Made by a program: the position numbers and the translations under genes
Part shown: positions 7,457-14,687 of the stretch, in pieces
How positions within the stretch are numbered: position 1 is the first letter of the stretch
Layout of the letters: the number at the start of each line of letters is the position of its first letter
Notes under the pieces: generated by a model
What the model was told of the DNA's origin: nothing
Databases searched by the model: none
Seen by the model: only the letters and a program-made list of their open reading frames with translations
Assembly (NCBI GenBank): GCA_017577485.1
Contig: PKRI01000016.1
Coordinates: forward strand, 1-37,390
Length of the DNA stretch: 37,390 nucleotides
DNA from: Bacillota bacterium
GTDB lineage: Bacteria > Bacillota > Sulfobacillia > Thermaerobacterales > RSA17
Direction: 5' to 3'

Positions 7457-8434
7457 GTGTTCCGCCCTTCCGAGCGCCTCGAGACGCCGGCGGACGTGCC
7501 TCCGCCCGACTTCCGCCGCATCCTGGACCAGATGCCTGAAGCGGTGTGCCTGTGCCAGGACGGGGTCGTGCTCTACGCCAACGGCCAGGCCGCCCGCCTG
7601 CTGGGGCTGCCGGCACCGGCTGCGCTGGTGGGCAGGCGCCTGCCCGACCTGGTGGCCCGGCCGTCGGAGGCCGCCATGGCCGCCCTCATCGACGCCGCTC
7701 TCTCCGACCCCGGGATGACCGTCGAGGAGCGGATCACCACCGCCGGGGGCCGCCCGGTCTGCCTGGAGGTCCAGGCCCGGCCCCTGCGCCTGGACGTGGG
7801 CCCGGCCTTCTGCCTGGTGCTGCGCGACGTCAGCGACCGCCGCGCTTATGAAGAACAGCTCAAGCGACAGGCCTTCCTCGACCCGCTGACCGGCCTGGCC
7901 AACCGGACGCTGTTCATGGTGCGCCTGGAGCACGCCATCCAGCGGGCCGACCGCCACCGCCGCGGCCTGGCGGTGATGTTCATCGACCTGGACGACTTCA
8001 AGCGCATCAACGACACCCTGGGACACGACAGCGGGGACGTGGTGCTGGTGGAGGCGGCCCGCCGACTGCGCGCCGCCCTGCGCCAGGAGGATACCCTGGC
8101 CCGCCGCGGCGGCGACGAGTTCACGGCCCTGCTGGAGGGGGTGGCAGACACCGGCGACGCCGCCGGTGTGGCCGACCGCATCCGCCGGCGGCTCCGGGAG
8201 CCCATCGCCGTGGGCCGGCAGCAGGTCTCGGTGACCTGCAGCATCGGCATCGCCCTGCGGCGCCCGGGCGGGCCCGGCGCCGCCGCGCTCCTGCGACAGG
8301 CCGACATCGCCATGTACCGGGCCAAGCGGGGAGGAAAGGCCCGCTGGGCCGTGTTCTGGCCCGCCGGGGGCGCGGACGCCCGGCAGCGCCAGGGCCGGGC
8401 CGGCCTCAGCCGGCCGCTTCCTCACCCAGGTTGA
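7457..8434 (+). CDS. PAS-GGDEF diguanylate cyclase
   Basis: About 325 residues. A PAS domain spans roughly residues 17-130 (ILDQMPEAVCLCQDG start, C-terminal strand before DVSDRRAYEEQL), followed by a GGDEF domain from about 138. The active-site motif is an intact GGDEF at residues 218-222, and an RQED inhibitory I-site (RxxD) lies five residues before it. The enzyme should therefore make cyclic di-GMP from two GTP and be product-inhibited. No membrane segment is present, so it is likely a soluble sensor; the PAS ligand is unknown. GTG at 7457 was chosen because a near-ideal AAGGAGG lies 7 bases upstream; an ATG at 7412 would overlap the start of the divergent MFS gene. The last 29 bases overlap the end of the convergent aspartokinase gene, and the C-terminal Pro/Arg/Gly tail looks non-conserved. 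Confidence 0.9.
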   Translation: MFRPSERLETPADVPPPDFRRILDQMPEAVCLCQDGVVLYANGQAARLLGLPAPAALVGRRLPDLVARPSEAAMAALIDAALSDPGMTVEERITTAGGRPVCLEVQARPLRLDVGPAFCLVLRDVSDRRAYEEQLKRQAFLDPLTGLANRTLFMVRLEHAIQRADRHRRGLAVMFIDLDDFKRINDTLGHDSGDVVLVEAARRLRAALRQEDTLARRGGDEFTALLEGVADTGDAAGVADRIRRRLREPIAVGRQQVSVTCSIGIALRRPGGPGAAALLRQADIAMYRAKRGGKARWAVFWPAGGADARQRQGRAGLSRPLPHPG

Positions 8435-9653
8435 AGGCGTCGTGCAGGACCCGCACGGCGGCCTCGGCCTTCTCCCGGGCCACCACGCAGGACACCTTGA
8501 TCTCCGAGCAGCCGATGAGGTCGATGTTGATGCCGGCCTGGCCCAGGGCGCCGAAGATGCGGGCCGCCACGCCCGGCGTGTTCATCATCCCCGCGCCCAC
8601 CACCGACACCTTGGCGATGTTGGTGTCGGTGGAGATGCCCGAGGCGCCCAGGGACCGGGCTGCGGCCTCGGCGGCCTCCCTGGCGGCGGCGAACTCGTCT
8701 TCGGGCACCGTGAAGGTCAGGTCCACGGTGCCGTTGCGGCTGGCGCTCTGGATGATCAGGTCGACGTTGACCTGCCGGTCCGCCACCGCCGAGAACAGTT
8801 CCCAGGCAGCGCCCGGGCGGTCCGGCATGTCGATGACGGTGATCTTGGCGGTCTTGCGGTCACAGGTGACGCCGGTCACCACCGGGATGTGATCCACGTA
8901 CGCGTCCCTCCGAATCCAGGTGCCCGGTCCGTCCACCAGGCTCGAGCGAACTCGCAGGTCCACGCCCAGGCGCATGGCGTACTCGATGGAGCGCGCCTGC
9001 ATGACCTGGGCGCCCAGGCTGGCCAGTTCCAGCATCTCGGCGTGGGTGATGGCGTCCAGCCGCCGCGCGTTGGGCACGATGCGCGGGTCGGCGGTGTAGA
9101 CGCCGTCCACGTCGGTGAAGATCTCGCACGCCTCGGCGTTCAGCGCCGCCGCCAGCGCCACGGCGGTCAGGTCGGACCCGCCGCGCCCCAGGGTGGTGAT
9201 GTCCTGCTCGGGGTCCACCCCCTGGAAACCGGCCACCACCACCACGCGGCCCTCGTCCAGCCCCTCCAGCACCCGCTCGGGGTCCACCCGCAGGATGCGC
9301 GCCTTGCCGTGGACGCCGTCGGTGTAGATGCCCGCCTGCAGGCCGGTCAGCGACAGGGCGGGCTGGCCTGCGGCCTCCAGGGCCATGGCCACCAGGGCGA
9401 TGGAGATCTGCTCGCCCGTAGACAGCAGTACGTCCAGCTCCCGCCGGTTGGGATCAGGGTTCAGTTCCCGGGCCTGGGCCAGCAGGTCGTCGGTCATGTC
9501 GCCCGGCGCCGAGACCACCACCACCACCCGGTATCCCCGCTGGCGGGCCGCCAGGATGTGCTTGACCACGTTGCGGATGCGTTGAGGACCGTCGACGGAT
9601 GTTCCACCGAATTTCTGTACGATGATGGGCTGCTCCGACCCGGGGCCGGCCAC
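8406..9653 (-). CDS. lysC: Aspartate kinase
   Basis: About 415 residues. It phosphorylates L-aspartate, the first step toward lysine, threonine, methionine and diaminopimelate. Residues 14-19 are the KFGGTS signature, the nucleotide-binding GRGGSDL is near 156-162, and VDGVYTADPR follows. Two ACT domains lie at about 269-338 and 349-411, so feedback inhibition by lysine and/or threonine is expected from the family. The length matches the Bacillus LysC alpha subunit (about 408). I chose the GTG at 9653 because GGGAGG lies 8 bases upstream. No lysine riboswitch is recognisable in the 140 bases upstream. The 3' end overlaps the convergent diguanylate cyclase gene by 29 bases, so no separate terminator exists between them. 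Confidence 0.93.
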   Translation of the reverse strand: MAGPGSEQPIIVQKFGGTSVDGPQRIRNVVKHILAARQRGYRVVVVVSAPGDMTDDLLAQARELNPDPNRRELDVLLSTGEQISIALVAMALEAAGQPALSLTGLQAGIYTDGVHGKARILRVDPERVLEGLDEGRVVVVAGFQGVDPEQDITTLGRGGSDLTAVALAAALNAEACEIFTDVDGVYTADPRIVPNARRLDAITHAEMLELASLGAQVMQARSIEYAMRLGVDLRVRSSLVDGPGTWIRRDAYVDHIPVVTGVTCDRKTAKITVIDMPDRPGAAWELFSAVADRQVNVDLIIQSASRNGTVDLTFTVPEDEFAAAREAAEAAARSLGASGISTDTNIAKVSVVGAGMMNTPGVAARIFGALGQAGINIDLIGCSEIKVSCVVAREKAEAAVRVLHDAFNLGEEAAG

Positions 9654-9796
9654 AGGGGACACCTCCCTCTCCAGCGTACACAAACCGGATTCATTCGCTC
9701 CCCGAACGCATGCCCCTGCAGGCCGGACGCCTGCCGCCTCCCACGGCCCCTCCACCCCGACTTTGAATCAGAAATTAAAGAATTTAAGGCTTATGA

Positions 9797-9825
9797 TTGA
9801 CTTCCCGCATTTATCGCTTTATTCT
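9797..9825 (+). promoter_or_regulatory. Sigma-A-type promoter for the ABC exporter pair
   Basis: TTGACT (-35, 5 of 6 matches) and TATTCT (-10, 4 of 6) are separated by exactly 17 bases, within an AT-rich island (about 9760-9830) that is conspicuous in this GC-rich sequence. The ATPase start is about 55 bases downstream. The same AT-rich island probably also serves the divergent aspartokinase gene, but I see no clear minus-strand hexamer pair. Confidence 0.65.
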
Positions 9826-9879
9826 TTTCACCGACCGGATCAACCTCGTTCCAACAGCCCGACCGGGAGGGTCTTCCCA

Positions 9880-10822
<943 letters not shown>

Positions 10823-10845
<23 letters not shown>

Positions 10846-11578
10846 GGCCGGCGCCTTCCAGGTCTGGTGGAGCGTCTTCCTGATGCGGATGGCCACCCTG
10901 CGGGAGTTCTGGTACTGGCAGGTGGTGGGCTGGCTGCTGTTCCCCCTGGGCATCGCGTTCTTTTTCAAGATGGCCATGGCCGGGGACCCCGGGGCGGCCG
11001 TGTACGTGGTCACCGGCAACGTGGTGATGGGACTGGTGATCAACACGGTCCAGATGGTGGCCACGGACCTGGCCTGGGCCCGCCAGCGCAACGACCTGGA
11101 CTTCTTCGCCACGCTGCCCGTCAGCCGGCTGCAGCTGGTCATGGCCTTCGTGGCCGTGGCGGCGCTGGCCAGCGTGCCGGCGGCCCTGATCAACCTGCAG
11201 GCGGCCGCGTGGGTGCTGGAGGTGACCCTCACCTGGCACCCGGTGCTGCCGCTGATCGTCATCCTGTCGGTGCTGTCCATGGCGGGGATCGGCGTGATGA
11301 TCGGCGTCACCGCCCGCAGCGGCACCCACGCCAACCTGGTCTACAACGTCCTGATGCTGGTGGTGATGTTCCTGTCGCCGGTGTTGGTGCCCGCGGAGCG
11401 GCTGCCGGCGGTGCTGCAGTACACCGCCGCGGCGCTGCCCACCACCTACGCCGCCCACGCCCTGCGGGAGGCCGTCACCAGCGGCGGCGCCGTGCTGCGG
11501 GACGTGGCGGTGCTGGCCGCCTGGGCGGCGGTGTCCCTGTGGCTGGCGGTGAGCCGGCTGGAATGGCGGCGGGATTAG
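10823..11578 (+). CDS. ABC-2 type exporter, permease subunit
   Basis: About 251 residues with about six hydrophobic segments, matching the ABC-2 membrane protein pattern (one six-helix domain, presumably acting as a dimer). The start is a TTG at 10823, preceded by a strong GGAGGAGG at 7-10 bases, inside the end of the ATPase gene. Conserved-looking stretches include FFATLPVSR in the cytoplasmic loop after helix 2 and LPTTYAAHALREA before the last helix; the latter is typical of ABC-2 exporters. Together with the upstream ATPase it forms a complete exporter for an unknown substrate, perhaps a drug or lipid. The gene ends 63 bases before the convergent TetR gene, without an obvious intrinsic terminator. 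Confidence 0.88.
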
Positions 11579-11641
11579 TCGCTTGCCGGGGAGCCCGCTC
11601 TGGCCGCGGCGGGCCCACCCGGCGGGGAACGTGCGGGCTGA

Positions 11642-12256
11642 TCAACTGCGGGGTTCCAGGCCCTTGAGGAACAGGTCCATGAACACGCCGGCGATCTCGG
11701 CCGGGGCGGCCCGGCCGCCGGGACGGTACCACTGGGGCAGCCAGTTGCAGGCGCCCAGGATGGCCAGGGTGGCCAGGGCGGGATCCGGCGTCCGGAACTC
11801 CCCCGACTCCACGCCTTCCCGGATCAGCCCCTCCAGCATCTGCCGGTAGCGGTCGGCCAGGGCCCGCACCCGCTCCTGCTCCTCCGGCTTCAGGTGCCGT
11901 CCCTCGCTGATGAACACCGTCATCATGTCGCCGAAGCGGGCCACCCGCTCCACGTGGGCGGTCACGGCCCGGCGCAGGCGCTCGGCGGCGCTGCCGCCGG
12001 CGCCGGCGATGGCCTCCAGGTCGTCCACGTAGCCCTGCAGCGTCTGCTGGATCAGCGGGAACAGCAGGTCTTCCTTGCTGCGGAGGTAATGGTACAGGCT
12101 CCCTTTCTGCAGGCCCACAGCGTCGGCCAGGTCCTGCATGGACGTGGCGTGGTAGCCCTGGGCGTAGAACAGCGCCGACGCCGCCTCCAGGATCTCCTGC
12201 CAGCGGTCGGGGCTCCGGCCGTTGCGGGGCCGCCCGGCGTCCGCCAACGGGTTCAC
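11642..12256 (-). CDS. TetR/AcrR-family transcriptional regulator
   Basis: About 204 residues. The N-terminal helix-turn-helix is clear: ILEAASALFYAQGYHATSM, then the recognition helix region VGLQKGSLYHYLRSKEDLL, at about residues 20-65. The C-terminal ligand domain resembles those of TetR regulators of fatty-acid or lipid degradation in Gram-positive bacteria, but the ligand cannot be assigned. The GTG start at 12256 lies only 8 bases beyond the pepF stop, with a GGGACGGGG site that overlaps the end of pepF, so it is expressed as the second gene of that operon. It is convergent to the ABC-2 exporter; control of that exporter or of its own operon are both possible. Confidence 0.9.
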   Translation of the reverse strand: MNPLADAGRPRNGRSPDRWQEILEAASALFYAQGYHATSMQDLADAVGLQKGSLYHYLRSKEDLLFPLIQQTLQGYVDDLEAIAGAGGSAAERLRRAVTAHVERVARFGDMMTVFISEGRHLKPEEQERVRALADRYRQMLEGLIREGVESGEFRTPDPALATLAILGACNWLPQWYRPGGRAAPAEIAGVFMDLFLKGLEPRS

Positions 12257-12264
12257 CCCCGTCC

Positions 12265-14088
12265 CTACAGGGCCGACACGGCCCGCTCGAACTCATCCAG
12301 CACCTGTTCGAAGTACCGTACGGCCTCCACGATGGGCTCGGGCGTGGCCATGTCCACGCCCGCCCGGCGCAGCAGCGCCAGCGGGTAGTCGGACTCGCCG
12401 GCCTTCAGGAAGTCCAGGTACCGGGTCACCGCCGGCTCACCCTCGTCCAGCACGCGCCGCACCAGCGCCAGCGCCGCCGCCATCCCCGTGGCGTACTTGT
12501 AGACGTAAAAGTTGTAGTGGAAGTGGGGCACCCGCGCCCAGCCGATGCCGGCCCGGGGACCCACCTCCACCTCGGGACCCCAGTAATCCTGGCTCAACTC
12601 CCGCCAGCGCCCGCTCATGGCTTCGGCCGTCAGCGGGCGGCCCTCCTCCACCTGCCGGTGGGCCCAGTGCTCGAACTCGGCGTACATGACCTGGGTGTAC
12701 ACCGTGCCGCGGAAGTCCTCCAGCTGCTGGTTGAGGACATAGGCCCGGGCCCGGGGATCGTCCAGCCGCCTGAGCAGGTGCTGGATGACCAGGCTCTCGT
12801 TGACCGTGGACGCCACCTCGGCCACGAACACCGCGTGGCTGGCGTAGATGTAAGGCTGGTACTTCTGGGACAGGTACGAGTGGACGGCGTGGCCCAGTTC
12901 GTGGGCCAGGGTCAGGACGTTGTCCAGGTTCCCCTGCCAGTTCATCAGCACGTACGGGTGGCAGCCGTAGGCCCAACCCATGGAGTAGGCGCCGGCCCGC
13001 TTGCCCCGGTTCTCGTACACGTCGATCCAGCCGCCGCTGCGGGCCTCGTCCAGGATGGCCCCGTATTCGGCGCCCAGGGGTTCGAGGCCGCCGCGGACCA
13101 GGTCCCACGCCTCCTCGTAGCGGAACTTCAGATCCACGTCGGGCACCAGCGGCACGTAGAGGTCGTAGGGCTCGAGCCGGTCCAGCCCCAGCAGCCGCCG
13201 CCGAAGGGCCATGTAGCGGTGCAGCGGCGCCAGGTTGGCGCGCACCGTTTCGATCAGGTTGTGGTAGACCTGCGGGTCGATGGCTTCCGAATGCAGGGCC
13301 GCCTCCAGGGCCGACGGGTACTTGCGGGCCCGGGCGTGGAACAGGTTGACCTTGACGGTGCCGTCCAGGGCGGCGGCGAAGGTGTTGCGGACCTTCTCGT
13401 AGGTGGACGTGACGGCTTCGTAAGCATCGCGCCGCACCCGCCGGTCCCGCCGCTGCAGCAGGATGTGGTAACGGCCCTTGCTGACCTCGATCTCCCGGCC
13501 GTCCTCGTCCTTGATGGTGGGGAAGGTGAGGTCGGCGTCGTTGAGCATGCTGAAGACCCGGTGGGGAACCTCCGACACGTCGCCGGCCTGGGCCAGCAGG
13601 TCCTCCATTTCGGTGGAGAGCACGTGGGGCCGCATCCGCATCAGGTCATCCAGGTAGTGGCCGTACACGGCCAGGCGGGGCTCTTCGGCCAGGTAACCGC
13701 GGATCACGTCCTCCGGCAGCGCCAGCAGTTCCGGCCGGATGAAAGCCGTGGCCTGCAGGGCCCGCACCCGCAGTTGGGAGGCGCGCTCGTGCATGGCCTG
13801 GCAGTGGGGGTCGGCGGTGTCCTCGTCGTGGCGCAGCATGGCGTAGGTGTAGACGCGGGACAGTTCCTTCCCCACGTCCTCCATCCACTGGAGGCAGGCC
13901 AGCAGCGCCTGGGCCGAAGACGTGAAGCGCCCTCGGTGCTGGCCGGCCTGGTCCAGCAGCGCGGCGGCGCGCTGGAAAGCCTCCTCCCACGCTTGCTCGG
14001 TAGGAAACAGGTCCTCCACCCGCCACCGGTAGGCGGGGTCGATCTCGTCCCGCCGCGGGAGCCGGCCGGCATCCGGCGTTTCGCTCAC
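12265..14088 (-). CDS. pepF: Oligoendopeptidase F (M3B family metallopeptidase)
   Basis: About 607 residues, the usual size for PepF. The zinc motif HELGH is at residues 396-400 inside LTLAHELGHAVHS, and the downstream glutamate region EVASTVNESL supplies the third ligand. The N-terminal part is the helical oligopeptidase F domain. The enzyme cuts short peptides in the cytoplasm and has been linked to peptide turnover and, in bacilli, to processing of signalling peptides. I chose the GTG at 14088 because GGTGG lies 7 bases upstream; a TTG at 14094 is too close to that site. The downstream tetR gene starts 8 bases after the stop. Nothing is missing or broken. Confidence 0.93.
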   Translation of the reverse strand: MSETPDAGRLPRRDEIDPAYRWRVEDLFPTEQAWEEAFQRAAALLDQAGQHRGRFTSSAQALLACLQWMEDVGKELSRVYTYAMLRHDEDTADPHCQAMHERASQLRVRALQATAFIRPELLALPEDVIRGYLAEEPRLAVYGHYLDDLMRMRPHVLSTEMEDLLAQAGDVSEVPHRVFSMLNDADLTFPTIKDEDGREIEVSKGRYHILLQRRDRRVRRDAYEAVTSTYEKVRNTFAAALDGTVKVNLFHARARKYPSALEAALHSEAIDPQVYHNLIETVRANLAPLHRYMALRRRLLGLDRLEPYDLYVPLVPDVDLKFRYEEAWDLVRGGLEPLGAEYGAILDEARSGGWIDVYENRGKRAGAYSMGWAYGCHPYVLMNWQGNLDNVLTLAHELGHAVHSYLSQKYQPYIYASHAVFVAEVASTVNESLVIQHLLRRLDDPRARAYVLNQQLEDFRGTVYTQVMYAEFEHWAHRQVEEGRPLTAEAMSGRWRELSQDYWGPEVEVGPRAGIGWARVPHFHYNFYVYKYATGMAAALALVRRVLDEGEPAVTRYLDFLKAGESDYPLALLRRAGVDMATPEPIVEAVRYFEQVLDEFERAVSAL

Positions 14089-14206
14089 GACCAATCCACC
14101 GCCCTTCCCTGGGCCGTCGCCCCCACCTGGGCTGCATCACCCACACCGATTTCCGGCCCGTCCTCGGCCGATTCGTGGCACAACCCGCCAGGACTTCGGC
14201 CCCGAT

Positions 14207-14221
14207 TTTCGAATACCGAAA
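14207..14221 (+). promoter_or_regulatory. Inverted repeat next to the SWIM gene start
   Basis: TTTCG and CGAAA (14207-14211 and 14217-14221) form a perfect 5-base inverted repeat around AATAC, ending three bases before the ATG at 14224. It sits where a ribosome binding site would be expected and none is present. It could be an operator or part of a promoter for a leaderless message. The arms are short, so chance is possible. Confidence 0.25.
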
Positions 14222-14223
14222 CC

Positions 14224-14574
14224 ATGGTGCCCGAATCGCACCCTGAACTCACCGAAGAATGCCTCAAAGCGCTGGCCAGAGTCGACGTGGTTCATCGCGG
14301 CCAACACCTTTTCCTGTCCCGCCGGGTGCACGACCTCATGAAGGAGGGTGACATGCTGTCCGGCCGCATCGAGGGCAGCACGGGTTCCTACCGCGTGCGG
14401 CTCCACGTCACCGGCCGGTCCTGGTCGTGCACCTGCTCCAAGGTGGCCGGGCTCCACGTCGAGCGGGCCCCGGAACCCTGGGCCAACGACGCCTGCAAGC
14501 ACGTCATCGCCCTGGGCTACGCCTGGATCCTGACGCCGCAGTTGTTCCGGGAGTCGGCCGACCAGCGCGGTTGA
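14224..14574 (+). CDS. Small SWIM zinc-finger protein
   Basis: About 116 residues. The C-terminal half holds a SWIM motif, C-x-C (SCTC, around residues 62-64) followed about 25 residues later by C-x-H (ACKH). This is the zinc-binding pattern of proteins that bind DNA or partner proteins. The preceding segment (VVHRGQHLFLSRRVHDL, then IEGSTGSYRVRLHV) matches the usual lead-in of bacterial SWIM proteins, so translation probably begins at or near the ATG at 14224, although it has no ribosome binding site. A very good AAGGAGG lies ahead of an internal ATG at 14353, which would give a 73-residue product with only the zinc motif. Function is unknown. It precedes the FAD/Fe-S dehydrogenase gene by 113 bases on the same strand. 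Confidence 0.75.
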   Translation: MVPESHPELTEECLKALARVDVVHRGQHLFLSRRVHDLMKEGDMLSGRIEGSTGSYRVRLHVTGRSWSCTCSKVAGLHVERAPEPWANDACKHVIALGYAWILTPQLFRESADQRG

Positions 14575-14687
14575 GGCCCGTCTGCAGGAAGGGACCGCCG
14601 GCCGTGCCGCAGGGGCTGTGGGCGGCAGGAATCGCTGCGCCCGGGGTGCAAGACTCCGCCTGACTCCCCCGGAGGGGGCTGCTCCAC

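Noticed and set aside
9654..9796. Lysine riboswitch or T-box in the aspartokinase leader
   Set aside because: The leader is only about 140 bases and shows none of the conserved riboswitch or T-box sequences. One small hairpin (9718-9734) is not followed by T residues.
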